This document shows, in pieces, positions 45,951 to 54,956 of a stretch of DNA of 64,000 nt. The number at the start of each line of letters is the position of its first letter. The first letter of the stretch is position 1. The notes beneath the pieces are model-generated. The model searched no databases. It had not been told where the DNA came from and saw only the letters and a list, made by a program, of their open reading frames with translations. The position numbers and the translations under genes are program-made. The stretch is taken from NCBI GenBank assembly GCA_964405455.1, contig CAYOOA010000005.1, positions 14,241-78,240 of the forward strand, written 5' to 3'. Source of the DNA: CALESS01 sp964405455 (GTDB taxonomy: Bacteria; Chloroflexota; Anaerolineae; Anaerolineales; Anaerolineaceae).

Positions 45951-45956
45951 ATTTTA
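45951..45956 (-). promoter_or_regulatory. -10-like element directly before tlyA
   Basis: TAAAAT on the minus strand ends 9 bases before the tlyA ATG. No -35 was found. It shares the short gap with the opposite-facing UbiA-gene promoter. Confidence 0.3.
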
Positions 45957-45988
45957 CCTGAACTATACGCATACCGCCCATTAAAACT

Positions 45989-45997
45989 TGTGATAAT
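45989..45997 (+). promoter_or_regulatory. Extended -10 promoter of the UbiA-mvk-ipk operon
   Basis: TGTGATAAT, an extended -10, ends 8 bases before ATG 46006. No Shine-Dalgarno site separates them, so a leaderless transcript is likely. Confidence 0.4.
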
Positions 45998-46005
45998 ATT
46001 ATTCC

Positions 46006-46929
46006 ATGTTAAAAGCCCTGATCAAAACGATGCGCCCGCGCCAGTGGCCAAAAAATGCCTTTGTGCTGGCTGCCCTCGTGTTTGATCGCCAGATGACTCA
46101 TGAGCCGGCCTTGCTCATTTCCCTTGCCGGCTTTTTCATCTTCTGCCTGGTTTCCAGTTCGATTTACATCTTTAATGACATTGCGGATGTTGAAGCCGAT
46201 CGCCGTCACCCGGATAAATGTAAACGCCCAATTGCCTCCGGGAAGTTGCCAATCCCATTTGCAACCACAATCGCTATTCTACTGGTTATTGGTTGTCTTC
46301 CAGCCGCCTGGTTTCTTTCTCGCGGCTTTGCGTTGATCACCGCCATCTATTTTGTGATGATGCTGGCCTATTCTAAGTGGTTGAAGCATATTCCCTTAAT
46401 CGATGTGCTGGTGATTGCAGCCGGGTTTGTTCTCCGCGTCGCCGCCGGAGTCAGCCTGATCGTGGTCGAGCGTTTTTCTCCCTGGCTTTATGTTTGCACC
46501 ACCCTGTTTGCGCTGTATATTGGCTTTGGTAAACGTCGGGCTGAATTAACGCTGCTCGCCAATCAATTGAATGGCTCCTCTGCTGTCAATGAAAATGGCG
46601 GAAAGCTAAGCCTAACTCGCAAGGTTCTGGATGGCTACACTTTGCCCTTCCTGGACCAGCTAATTACCATCGTCAGTTCCACTACAATCATTGCTTACAG
46701 CTTGTACACGTTCAGTTCACCCAATCTTCCAACCAATCACACCATGATGCTGACCATTCCCTTCGTCATGTACGGGATTTTTCGCTACCTGTACCTGATC
46801 CAGGTGAAGCAGGCCGGCGGAGCGCCGGAAGAGTTATTGCTGACTGACCGTCCGTTACAGGCTACCGTCCTTTTTTGGGCGATTACCATCGTAATTGTTT
46901 TTTACACCCAACCCATCCCGAAGATATGA
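46006..46929 (+). CDS. UbiA-type prenyltransferase, polyprenyl-phosphate phosphoribosyltransferase-like
   Basis: 307 residues with about eight membrane segments. The first Asp-rich motif is NDIADVEADRRHPDKCKRPIASG, with N57, D58, D61 and D65; this form, together with the start MRPRQWPKN, is close to what I recall for decaprenyl-phosphate phosphoribosyltransferase (Rv3806c-like) and less like quinone or heme UbiA proteins. It would join phosphoribosyl diphosphate to a polyprenyl phosphate. It leads an operon with mevalonate and isopentenyl phosphate kinases, and overlaps the next gene by 4 bases. The pentose role is by similarity only. Confidence 0.8.
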   Translation: MLKALIKTMRPRQWPKNAFVLAALVFDRQMTHEPALLISLAGFFIFCLVSSSIYIFNDIADVEADRRHPDKCKRPIASGKLPIPFATTIAILLVIGCLPAAWFLSRGFALITAIYFVMMLAYSKWLKHIPLIDVLVIAAGFVLRVAAGVSLIVVERFSPWLYVCTTLFALYIGFGKRRAELTLLANQLNGSSAVNENGGKLSLTRKVLDGYTLPFLDQLITIVSSTTIIAYSLYTFSSPNLPTNHTMMLTIPFVMYGIFRYLYLIQVKQAGGAPEELLLTDRPLQATVLFWAITIVIVFYTQPIPKI

Positions 46930-47882
46930 AACAGGCCAAGGCTTCTGCTCCAGGTAAAATCATCCTTTTTGGTGAGCATGCAGTCGTTTATCAACGCCCG
47001 GCAATCGCCATCCCGATCCACCAGGTGCAGGCGACAGCAACCCTTATTGAAGATCACGCTCATCCAAACAATGGCTTATTCATCCAGGCTCCCCAAATTA
47101 ATCTCCAGGGAGCTTACAACGCGATCCCGGCTGAGCATCCCATATCACTCCTATTGCGCCTGATCCTGGAATTTCTTCACATCGAAAAGGTTCCTGATCT
47201 CACCCTTGCACTAGAATCCACGATCCCGTTGGCAAGTGGAATGGGCTCAGGCGCTGCTATTTCTGTTGCAGCCATTCGAGCTTTTTCTGCTTTCTTTGAA
47301 TTTCCCCTTTCCCGGGAACAGGTGAACTCAATTGCCTTCCAGGTCGAGAAGAAATACCACGGAACGCCCTCCGGGATTGACAATACCGTCATCACCTACG
47401 AACAACCGATCTTCTTTGTTCGTGGTACACCCTTCCAGCGTTTACAACTAAGTCAACCGATGACTATAATCATTGCCGATTCAGGCATTCCCTCCACCAC
47501 ACTGGAGGTGGTTGCTGATGTCCGCCGCGGTTGGCAGGAAGATCCACAGACATTTGAAGCATTGTTTGACCAAATCGCCGGCATTTCCACACAGGCTCGA
47601 CAGATCCTGGAGCACGGTCTCGTAGCTGACCTTGGCCCGTTGATGACCTCCAACCAGCAAGCCTTGCGTAAAATGGGTGTATCCAGCCCCAGGTTGGATT
47701 ACCTGGTCGATGCCGCCCTCTTTAGCGGTGCCCTCGGTGCCAAGCTTTCCGGCGGAGGTCGCGGCGGGAATATCATCGCCCTTGCAGAAACTGACCATGC
47801 TGGCGAAATTGCTCACGCATTGCAGCAGGCTGGCGCTACACACATCATCATCACTACTGAGACTCCGAACATCCATGGATGA
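46926..47882 (+). CDS. mvk: Mevalonate kinase
   Basis: 318 residues. GHMP kinase features are ASAPGKIILFGEHAVVY at the N-terminus, PLASGMGSGAAISVA as the phosphate loop near residue 100 and GAKLSGGGRGG near residue 280. It phosphorylates mevalonate with ATP. ATG 46926 overlaps the preceding stop (ATGA), and its 3' end overlaps the isopentenyl phosphate kinase gene by 8 bases, so the three genes are translated together. Confidence 0.93.
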   Translation: MKQAKASAPGKIILFGEHAVVYQRPAIAIPIHQVQATATLIEDHAHPNNGLFIQAPQINLQGAYNAIPAEHPISLLLRLILEFLHIEKVPDLTLALESTIPLASGMGSGAAISVAAIRAFSAFFEFPLSREQVNSIAFQVEKKYHGTPSGIDNTVITYEQPIFFVRGTPFQRLQLSQPMTIIIADSGIPSTTLEVVADVRRGWQEDPQTFEALFDQIAGISTQARQILEHGLVADLGPLMTSNQQALRKMGVSSPRLDYLVDAALFSGALGAKLSGGGRGGNIIALAETDHAGEIAHALQQAGATHIIITTETPNIHG

Positions 47883-48675
47883 ATTGGTTTTTGTAAAGCT
47901 GGGCGGTTCCCTGATCACCGAAAAAGATAAGCCACGAACCCCCCGATTGGAGATTCTCGCCAGGTTGGCTTTTGAAATCTCTTCAGCCCGGCGTGCCAAC
48001 CCTGAACTAAAAATCCTTCTGGGGCACGGCTCTGGTTCTTTTGGGCATCAATCCGCGAACCGCCATCAAACCCGTCTGGGCGTCAGTTCCATTGATCAAT
48101 GGATGGGATTTGTTGAAGTCTGGCGAGATGCCAGGGCCTTGAGCCAAATCGTGCTGGAAATTATGCAGGGAGCCGGTCTGCCAATTCTTTCATTTCCACC
48201 TTCAGCCAGCGCCATAACTGTTGATCACCGGGTAAAGGACTGGAATATCCTCCCAATTAATTCGGCATTGGATCACAATCTGATCCCACTCCTGCAGGGA
48301 GATGTGGTTTTTGATTCGCAGATTGGTGGGACCATCCTTTCCACGGAAGAAATTTTCCAGTACCTTGCCCCTCTTTTTAAACCATCACGCATATTACTGG
48401 CCGGACTTGAACCTGGCATCTGGGCAGATTTTCCAGCCTGCACCCGGCTCATTTCGAGGATGACAAAAAACGATGTCAAATCTTTGGGAGACAACTTATC
48501 TTCTTCCTCTTCGGTGGATGTAACCGGCGGTATGGCTGAAAAGGTGAAGATAATGTTTGACCTAATGGATCAGACTCCCAACCTTGAGGTTTCAATTTTT
48601 TCTGGACTGGAAGAAGGTGCTCTCCTTTCCGCCCTGACTGGTTCCCACCCAGGAACAACACTTTCGCTTAATTAA
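47875..48675 (+). CDS. Isopentenyl phosphate kinase
   Basis: 266 residues of the amino acid kinase fold. VKLGGSLITEKDKP at the start holds the phosphate-binding lysine; GHGSGSFGH near residue 54-62 contains the histidine that marks archaeal-type isopentenyl phosphate kinase; VDVTGGMAEKV near the end is the nucleotide loop. It converts isopentenyl phosphate to isopentenyl diphosphate, the last step of the alternative mevalonate route known from archaea and some Chloroflexi. The decarboxylase of that route is not in the window. The start is set by overlap with mvk. Confidence 0.9.
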   Translation: MDELVFVKLGGSLITEKDKPRTPRLEILARLAFEISSARRANPELKILLGHGSGSFGHQSANRHQTRLGVSSIDQWMGFVEVWRDARALSQIVLEIMQGAGLPILSFPPSASAITVDHRVKDWNILPINSALDHNLIPLLQGDVVFDSQIGGTILSTEEIFQYLAPLFKPSRILLAGLEPGIWADFPACTRLISRMTKNDVKSLGDNLSSSSSVDVTGGMAEKVKIMFDLMDQTPNLEVSIFSGLEEGALLSALTGSHPGTTLSLN

Positions 48676-48690
48676 TCCAGGAGGTCCCTC

Positions 48691-49842
48691 ATGTTGTTTA
48701 CCCGCGAATTGCTCGAAAATATTGAAGAAAAATCCCTTGCCCCCTATGGCATGCACTCCAAGAACTCTCACGGCCGCCATTATCCTGAAGATGAAGCGGA
48801 TTACCGCACCATTTTTCAACGCGACCGCGACCGCATCTTACATACCACTGCGTTCCGCCGCCTGGAATACAAAACCCAGGTCTTCATCAATTATGAGGGG
48901 GATTATTATCGCACGCGCCTTACCCACACGCTCGAAGTCACCCAGATCGGACGGACCATCGCCCGCGCCCTGGGTGCCAACGAAGACCTAGTGGAAGCCA
49001 TCTGCCTGGCACACGATATGGGGCACCCGGCTTTTGGTCATTCCGGCGAAATGATCCTGGCGAAATTGATGAAAGATTACGGAGGTTTTGATCACAACAA
49101 GCAATCCTTCCGCATCGTCACTTTCCTGGAACGGCGCTACCCGGATTTTCCTGGCTTAAATCTGAGTTGGGAAGTCCTGGAAGGTATGGTAAAACACGAG
49201 ACTGAATACGACATTTCGGATGCAAAGGATTTTAATCCAAACCTGCGCGGCAACCTGGAAGCCCAAATTTGCAATGTCTCTGATGAGCTTGCCTATACCG
49301 CCCACGACCTGGATGATGGACTGCGCTCCGGCATGATCACCGCTTCAATGCTTTCTGGGATTGAACTCTGGGAAATCGTATGTGATTCTATTGGATGGCA
49401 CGGCTCTTCACTGGATGACCTGACCCGTCACCGCTTGATCCGCCGCTTAACGGGCATGTTGGTCACAGATAACATCAACGCAACCATCTCCCGGTTGAAG
49501 CAATCCGGCGTTAGCTCCGTGGACGAATTACAAAGCTTGCCTTATAATGTTACCGGCTTTACGGATGAGATGCGCCGCAGGAACCGTCAATTAAAGGATT
49601 TCCTGTTTCAGAACCTGTACAGGCACTGGCGAGTTGTGCGAATGGCTGTTAAGGCGGAGCGTATCGTAACGGATTTGTTTAATGCTTACAAATCCGAGCC
49701 AACCATCCTACCTTCCCATGTTCAATTATGGGTGGAGGAACGCGGTCTTGAGCGTGCCCTGTGTGATTATATTGCAGGCATGACCGACCGCTTCGCAATC
49801 GAAGAGCATAACCGGCTGTTTGATCCGGGGTTGCTTCCATAA
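48691..49842 (+). CDS. dgt: dGTPase-family deoxynucleotide triphosphohydrolase
   Basis: 383 residues. The HD site is complete: H in RLTHTLEV, HD in AHDMGHPAFGHSGE, and a later D in AYTAHDLDD. The conserved RDRILHTTAFRRLEYKTQV segment leads into the domain. It cleaves dNTPs, classically dGTP, to nucleoside and tripolyphosphate. AGGAGG 6 bases before the ATG fixes the start. It lies 15 bases after the isopentenyl phosphate kinase gene in the same operon, without an obvious shared pathway. Confidence 0.93.
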   Translation: MLFTRELLENIEEKSLAPYGMHSKNSHGRHYPEDEADYRTIFQRDRDRILHTTAFRRLEYKTQVFINYEGDYYRTRLTHTLEVTQIGRTIARALGANEDLVEAICLAHDMGHPAFGHSGEMILAKLMKDYGGFDHNKQSFRIVTFLERRYPDFPGLNLSWEVLEGMVKHETEYDISDAKDFNPNLRGNLEAQICNVSDELAYTAHDLDDGLRSGMITASMLSGIELWEIVCDSIGWHGSSLDDLTRHRLIRRLTGMLVTDNINATISRLKQSGVSSVDELQSLPYNVTGFTDEMRRRNRQLKDFLFQNLYRHWRVVRMAVKAERIVTDLFNAYKSEPTILPSHVQLWVEERGLERALCDYIAGMTDRFAIEEHNRLFDPGLLP

Positions 49843-49862
49843 AACATTATTGGAGATTTCTC

Positions 49863-50330
49863 ATGGCTGAAGTTTCTTACCTGACTGCCGAAGGGGCTGC
49901 CCGCTTACGCGAAGAGCTGGAAAATTTGAAAGGACCAGCGCGCGAGCAGTTATCGATCCGCCTGCGGGCTGCCATCCAGCAGGGCGATCTTTCGGAAAAT
50001 GCCGATTACTCTGCCGCCAAAGAAGAACAGGGTTTTCTTGAGGGCCGCATCCAGGAATTGGAGCACCTCCTTCGGAACGTAGTTTTAATCGAAGACATTA
50101 AACAAGATACAACCGTTGTCAATATTGGCACCAAGGTCACTGTCCAGGAAGAAGAATCCGATCCTGAAACTTACCAGGTGGTCGGCCCCAAGGAAGCAGA
50201 TCCTCGCAAAGGTCGTATTTCCAACGAATCCCCAATCGGCCGCGCCCTGATCGGCAGCCGCCTTGGCGAAACCATCCAGGTGGATACACCTGGCGGTTCC
50301 ATCCGCTTGAAAATTCTCTCCATCGAATAA
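49863..50330 (+). CDS. greA: Transcription elongation factor GreA
   Basis: 155 residues. The N-terminal coiled coil carries the acidic tip region (QQGDLSENADYSAAKEEQGF), which reaches the polymerase active site to trigger transcript cleavage, and the C-terminal domain ends with GSRLGETIQVDTPGG. Length is normal. A GGAG box precedes the ATG. It closes the operon and is followed directly by a terminator. Confidence 0.97.
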   Translation: MAEVSYLTAEGAARLREELENLKGPAREQLSIRLRAAIQQGDLSENADYSAAKEEQGFLEGRIQELEHLLRNVVLIEDIKQDTTVVNIGTKVTVQEEESDPETYQVVGPKEADPRKGRISNESPIGRALIGSRLGETIQVDTPGGSIRLKILSIE

Positions 50331-50362
50331 AAAACAGCCGCCCGATTGGGCGGCTGTTGATT
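50331..50362. terminator. Terminator after greA
   Basis: A perfect 11-base stem (AACAGCCGCCC at 50333-50343 with 50348-50358) with loop GATT, flanked by A and T residues on either side. It can also end the minus-strand gene at 50376. Confidence 0.85.
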
Positions 50363-50375
50363 TAACCTGTCAGGA

Positions 50376-51410
50376 TCAGGCTTTTGGCTTTGGCCACACG
50401 GCCATTTCAATGGTCAAGTGTTCAAAGAAACTGCCAGCCGGCAAAGCCCCTTCTCCGTAGTTCATATCCACCACGCGGGCTTCCAGCTGCAAGGTGGCTG
50501 TTTCCAACAAAATTGTGGCACCGGGTGCCAACAGGACCGGCTCGCCCTTGGAAAGTAGTCGCTGGCGTAACTGGGCATCGTTGAAAGCGTTCTGGCTCAT
50601 CAGAACCTTGGTGACAGTTTGAATATCATTCTTGTCAAACAGCCAGATTTCAAATGCAGTCACCTTCTTGGGATCACCCACACCGATCAGTTCAGAGATA
50701 CCAATCCCACATTCGCCCAGGAACTCGCCGCTGGGGGATTCAATGGAGTCGGAGGTATCAAAATGGTCATCGCCAATTTTATAGGTTTTTACATATTGGG
50801 CGATGGGTGCTTCGACGCCGGCGGCCTCATAATTGGTCCGCTCAGTGTTCCGGCTGATTTCAGCCGCTTCCTGGAAGGCTGATTGCTTGGGGGCAGTTCC
50901 ACCCGTAAATGATTTGCGCCGAATGAGGAAGATGTAAGCCAGTGCCGCGGCGATCACCAGAAGAACCAGGCACAGGACAACGAACAGTAAAACGCTTCCG
51001 CCCTTGGTTGGTTCGGTTACCGGCGTGGTTGCAACGACCGGGGTGGCACCGGGGACAGCAGTGGAAACCACCGCGGCTCCCCCCTGGACGAGGTTATTGA
51101 AGGCAACCAGTTCCTGAGGATTCACCTTTGGATCCACCATCAGTTCGTTGAGCAATTCAGGCGCTTTAGAACCGATTTCTTTCCAGCGCGCAGCTGCAAG
51201 AACCGGGTCTGGATTGCGTGCATATGACTCCACAGCCATGCGCAGATAGTCTTTCTGTAAATCAACTCGCAAATGCTGAATAGAGGCGTCTGTCCATTTG
51301 ACCGGGAAAAGTCCCCAGCCCAGGATTGGTAAGCCGATGATCAATCCAATGACAAGCCCAATCAAACCTGCAACCAGGGGCCGCTTAATGTAACCGAGAA
51401 TTTTCTCCAT
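50376..51410 (-). CDS. Two-TM protein of unknown function
   Basis: 344 residues, family not recognised. A hydrophobic segment near residues 12-33 is followed by a helical, probably outer, domain (about 35-110), a Pro/Thr/Val-rich linker, a second membrane segment (about 140-163) and a cytoplasmic-looking C-terminal domain of about 180 residues containing YKIGDDHFDTSDSIES and GECGIGISE. The two-segment layout puts both ends on the same side of the membrane. It has its own promoter and a GGAGTG site before the ATG. Its neighbours (greA, topA) do not suggest a role. Confidence 0.75.
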   Translation of the reverse strand: MEKILGYIKRPLVAGLIGLVIGLIIGLPILGWGLFPVKWTDASIQHLRVDLQKDYLRMAVESYARNPDPVLAAARWKEIGSKAPELLNELMVDPKVNPQELVAFNNLVQGGAAVVSTAVPGATPVVATTPVTEPTKGGSVLLFVVLCLVLLVIAAALAYIFLIRRKSFTGGTAPKQSAFQEAAEISRNTERTNYEAAGVEAPIAQYVKTYKIGDDHFDTSDSIESPSGEFLGECGIGISELIGVGDPKKVTAFEIWLFDKNDIQTVTKVLMSQNAFNDAQLRQRLLSKGEPVLLAPGATILLETATLQLEARVVDMNYGEGALPAGSFFEHLTIEMAVWPKPKA

Positions 51411-51470
51411 TTTTTCACACTCCTCATGTCCTCAATGGACATTCGCCTGAATTATTCTTCGCTCCATAGT

Positions 51471-51499
51471 ATTTTAGAACAAATATCGTATGGATGCAA
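51471..51499 (-). promoter_or_regulatory. Promoter of the two-TM protein gene
   Basis: On the minus strand TTGCAT (51494-51499) and TAAAAT (51471-51476) are exactly 17 bases apart. In the leader a short inverted repeat ATGTCC/GGACAT spans 51426-51442. Confidence 0.5.
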
Positions 51500-51537
51500 C
51501 ACACTTTCGTGAAATTTCATTATCAATGTTGCAAGTT

Positions 51538-53853
51538 TTATGCCGTCTCAGGCGAATTCTGCAAAATATCTTCCTGCAGGAATGTCTCCGAGCAGTTACT
51601 GCACTGCAATTCGCGCTTATTGGCGATCACCAACAATCCGCCGCACTTGGGGCACGGTGTCGAGACCGGTTTTTTCCAGCTCGTAAAATTGCAGTTGGGA
51701 TAATTTTCGCAGCCGTAGAACACCCTTTGCTTGCGGGTTTTTCGTTCCACAATTTCTCCGCCATCCTGGGGACAGTGAACACCGATCTTCACCAGGAAGG
51801 CTTCCGTGTGGCGGCAGTTGGGGAAGTTGGAACAGGAAACAAATTTGCCGTAGCGTCCCCAGCGGATGACCAGGTCACCGCCGCAATCAGGGCAAATTTT
51901 GCCAATCTTTTCCAGTTCAGCCTTGGAAACGGGCATTTCCAGTTGCGCTTTGGCCAATTGGGGTCCAAAGGCTGCATAGAAAGTGCCAATCACCTCCGGC
52001 CAATTGCGCTCACCGGATGCCACCAGGTCCAGGTCGCCCTCCATCCGGGCAGTGAAGCCCATATCCACAATCTCCGGGAAGTGCGCTACAACCAGGTCAT
52101 TCACCAGGATACCGGTTTCCGTCGGATTGAGCCGCTTGCCCTCTCGCTCCACGTACCCGCGTTCCTGGATGGTGGATAAGATAGGCGCATAGGTGGAGGG
52201 TCGGCCAATTCCATATTGTTCCAGGATCTGGACCAGGGATGCCTCCGTATAGCGCGGCGGCGGCTGGGTAAAATGCTGCTCCGGGATCAGGCGGATCAGT
52301 TCCTGCTTTTGACCTTCTTCAACTCCGGCCGGGATGCGCGCATTCTCAGCCTCCTCTTCAGATTTTTGGTCTTCGTCTTTTGCTTCCTCATAGACCACCA
52401 GGAAACCGGGGAATTTAAGGGTCGAACCGGTTGCCCGGAAGAGGTAGCGGTGCGCGGGAGCCGGCACGTCCAACTCCACAGCAAGCGTATCAAAGACGGC
52501 AGCTTCCATCTGGCAGGCTACAAACCGCTGCCAGATCAACTGGTACAGGCGGAATTGATCGTGGCTGAGGAAGGTCTTGATGGCAGCCGGTGCCCGCATC
52601 ACGGAAGTCGGGCGAATGGCTTCGTGAGCCTCCTGCGCGCCTACGGCGCGGGTGGTGTATTTGAGCGGTTCAGCCGGTAGGAAGTCCGCCCCATAAGTCT
52701 GCTGAATATAGGTTCGGGCTTCATTGAGAGCCAGTTCGCTGATATTCGTTGAATCCGTTCGCATGTAGGTGATCAGGCCGGTGGTACCACCCTCGCCCAC
52801 ATCCAGGCCTTCATACAATTGCTGGGCCAGGGCCATTGTTCGTCGGGCAGTAAAGCCCAACCGCCGCGAAGCTTCCTGTTGCAATGTGCTGGTGATAAAA
52901 GGCCCGGCAGGTTTCTTGCGGCGTTCGCTGCGCTTGATCCGCGTGATCGTAAAATCGGCCGGCTCCAGTTCAGCCAGCATGGCATCCACGACCTGCTGGT
53001 TCGGCAGCACCGGATCAGCCTCATCCACTTTTACCATGCGGGCAACAAATGTGGACTTGGAGCCACGGGGTTTTAATTCTGCAGCAATCGACCAGTATTC
53101 AACAGGATTAAACGCATCAATCTCGCGCTCGCGCTCAACGATCAGGCGAAGGGCAACGGATTGAACACGCCCGGCGGAAAGGCGGCTGCGTACTTTCTCC
53201 CAGAGTAAGGGAGAAATGCCATAGCCCACCAGTCGGTCAAGCACCCGGCGCGCCTGCTGGGCATTCACCAGGTCCATATCGATCTCACGTGGATGAGAAA
53301 ATGCATCCTCAATCGCCGGTTGGGTGATTTCATGGAAAACAACCCGCTTGGAAATCTTGGGGTCGATCTGCGCAGCTTCCATCAAGTGCCAGGCGATCGC
53401 TTCTCCTTCACGGTCAGGGTCGGTTGCCAGGAAGATTTCTTCGGCGTGTTTGGCCAATTCCTTCAATTCCTTGACCACTGCCCGCTTTTCATTCGGAACC
53501 CGGTACTTGGGCTGAAAATCATGGTCCACGTCCACTGAGAGTTCAGAGCGAAGCAGATCACGCACATGCCCGACAGAGGCGCGCACGGTGTATCCCTTGC
53601 CCAGAAAACGCCCGACGGTTTTTGCCTTGGCCGGGGATTCCACGATCACCAGTTTTCCGCCGTTACGGCGAGCAGCCTTACCTCGCGCTGGAGCTTCCAA
53701 TCCAGCATGGGCTTCGGTTTTTCCCATGCGATATAGTTTTGTTCCGCAGACCGGGCAGACACCGCGAGTAACCGGCGCCCCGACGGCGTTAAATTCCGCC
53801 ACCCCATCTTGAATTTCTCGTTTTGCTTTGCATTTTACACAATAGGCTTCCAT
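51538..53853 (-). CDS. topA: DNA topoisomerase I with N-terminal zinc ribbon
   Basis: 771 residues. An extra N-terminal zinc ribbon (C5, C8, C33, C36; DUF5679-like) precedes the Toprim domain (VESPAKAKTV near 71, DPDREGE near 145-151). The active-site tyrosine is Y363 in ITYMRTDST. Three C-terminal Topo_C zinc ribbons follow, two of them complete and the second lacking one cysteine of its first pair (CPQDGG). It relaxes negative supercoils. It starts 11 bases after the manC-like gene and probably belongs to the ffh-led run. Confidence 0.96.
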   Translation of the reverse strand: MEAYCVKCKAKREIQDGVAEFNAVGAPVTRGVCPVCGTKLYRMGKTEAHAGLEAPARGKAARRNGGKLVIVESPAKAKTVGRFLGKGYTVRASVGHVRDLLRSELSVDVDHDFQPKYRVPNEKRAVVKELKELAKHAEEIFLATDPDREGEAIAWHLMEAAQIDPKISKRVVFHEITQPAIEDAFSHPREIDMDLVNAQQARRVLDRLVGYGISPLLWEKVRSRLSAGRVQSVALRLIVEREREIDAFNPVEYWSIAAELKPRGSKSTFVARMVKVDEADPVLPNQQVVDAMLAELEPADFTITRIKRSERRKKPAGPFITSTLQQEASRRLGFTARRTMALAQQLYEGLDVGEGGTTGLITYMRTDSTNISELALNEARTYIQQTYGADFLPAEPLKYTTRAVGAQEAHEAIRPTSVMRAPAAIKTFLSHDQFRLYQLIWQRFVACQMEAAVFDTLAVELDVPAPAHRYLFRATGSTLKFPGFLVVYEEAKDEDQKSEEEAENARIPAGVEEGQKQELIRLIPEQHFTQPPPRYTEASLVQILEQYGIGRPSTYAPILSTIQERGYVEREGKRLNPTETGILVNDLVVAHFPEIVDMGFTARMEGDLDLVASGERNWPEVIGTFYAAFGPQLAKAQLEMPVSKAELEKIGKICPDCGGDLVIRWGRYGKFVSCSNFPNCRHTEAFLVKIGVHCPQDGGEIVERKTRKQRVFYGCENYPNCNFTSWKKPVSTPCPKCGGLLVIANKRELQCSNCSETFLQEDILQNSPETA

Positions 53854-53864
53854 GACATCATCTC

Positions 53865-54956
53865 CTATAAGTATTCCGGGGTCCCTTTTTGTTTCAATTG
53901 AGAAACTACAGCTCTCACCTGCTGTGCATCCTCTCGTTTACATACCAACAAGGCATCCGGTGTATCTACCACGACCAGGTCCTCCACGCCAACCAGGGCC
54001 ACCAGGCGCTTGCTTACTTCGCTGATCACCAGGTTCTCGGAGGCATTAATTTCAATCACCGGCTCGGAAAGAATAATATTCCCATTATCATTGGCTGGCA
54101 AAATCTCAAATAAAGATTCCCAACTGCCAACATCACTCCATCCAAGATCAATGGCAGGTAAAACCGCTACTTTTTCGGCCTTTTCCATGATCCCAAAGTC
54201 AATCGTCTGGGTCGGAATGGCCGGCCAGATTTCCTGTAGTACCTGCTCCTGCTCGGATGTTCCCCAGCTCGAACCAATTCGGGTGAAAGCCTCAAAGTGA
54301 ACCGGCATCCAACGCTGGAATTCTTCCAGGATGCGCTCGACCCGCCACAGGAACATCCCCGAATTCCAGTAATGATCACCGCTCGCCAGAAAGGATTGGG
54401 CAGTCTCCACATCCGGCTTTTCCTTGAATTTCAGGGCATGAATGACTTTTTCGGTCCCGAATCCCGGGATCCACTCACCACCCTGGATATACCCATAGCC
54501 AGTCGAGGGAAAAGTCGGTTCGATCCCCAGGGTAACCAAATAGTCCTCACGGGCCACTTGCATACCCAGGGTTAAAAGGTGTTGGAAATGCATGACATTC
54601 TTGATCACATGATCCGCGGTCAGGACGATCATACCGGCTTCTGGATCAAGGTGATGGATGGCTACAGCCGCCAGCCCCACCACGGATGCGGTTCCACGCG
54701 GCATCGGCTCGAGGATAAAATTACTTACAGGGATTTGGGGTGTCTCTTGTTCCAGCGATGCAGCCTGGTCTGCTGTTGTGACAACCAGGACCTGTTCCGG
54801 TGGAATCAAGCCGGCCAAGCGGTCTATGGCGATTTGAAAGAATGAGCGCCCTCCAATCAGGCGCAGCAGTTGTTTTGGTCTTGCCTGGCGGGAAAGCGGC
54901 CATAAACGCGTTCCACCACCCCCGGCCATGATGACAGCATAATTGTTTTCAGCCAT
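53865..54956 (-). CDS. manC: Mannose-1-phosphate guanylyltransferase
   Basis: About 363 residues of the nucleotidyltransferase fold. GGGGTRLWPLSR...PKQ at the N-terminus is the pyrophosphorylase signature, with FILEPMPRGTA near residue 80 and STGYGYIQGG near 150. It makes GDP-mannose from mannose-1-phosphate and GTP, a donor for glycans. It lacks the C-terminal isomerase domain of two-function enzymes. ATG 54956 overlaps the dprA stop by 8 bases; an in-frame ATG at 54977 is also possible, as both have weak ribosome sites. Confidence 0.9.
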   Translation of the reverse strand: MAENNYAVIMAGGGGTRLWPLSRQARPKQLLRLIGGRSFFQIAIDRLAGLIPPEQVLVVTTADQAASLEQETPQIPVSNFILEPMPRGTASVVGLAAVAIHHLDPEAGMIVLTADHVIKNVMHFQHLLTLGMQVAREDYLVTLGIEPTFPSTGYGYIQGGEWIPGFGTEKVIHALKFKEKPDVETAQSFLASGDHYWNSGMFLWRVERILEEFQRWMPVHFEAFTRIGSSWGTSEQEQVLQEIWPAIPTQTIDFGIMEKAEKVAVLPAIDLGWSDVGSWESLFEILPANDNGNIILSEPVIEINASENLVISEVSKRLVALVGVEDLVVVDTPDALLVCKREDAQQVRAVVSQLKQKGTPEYL

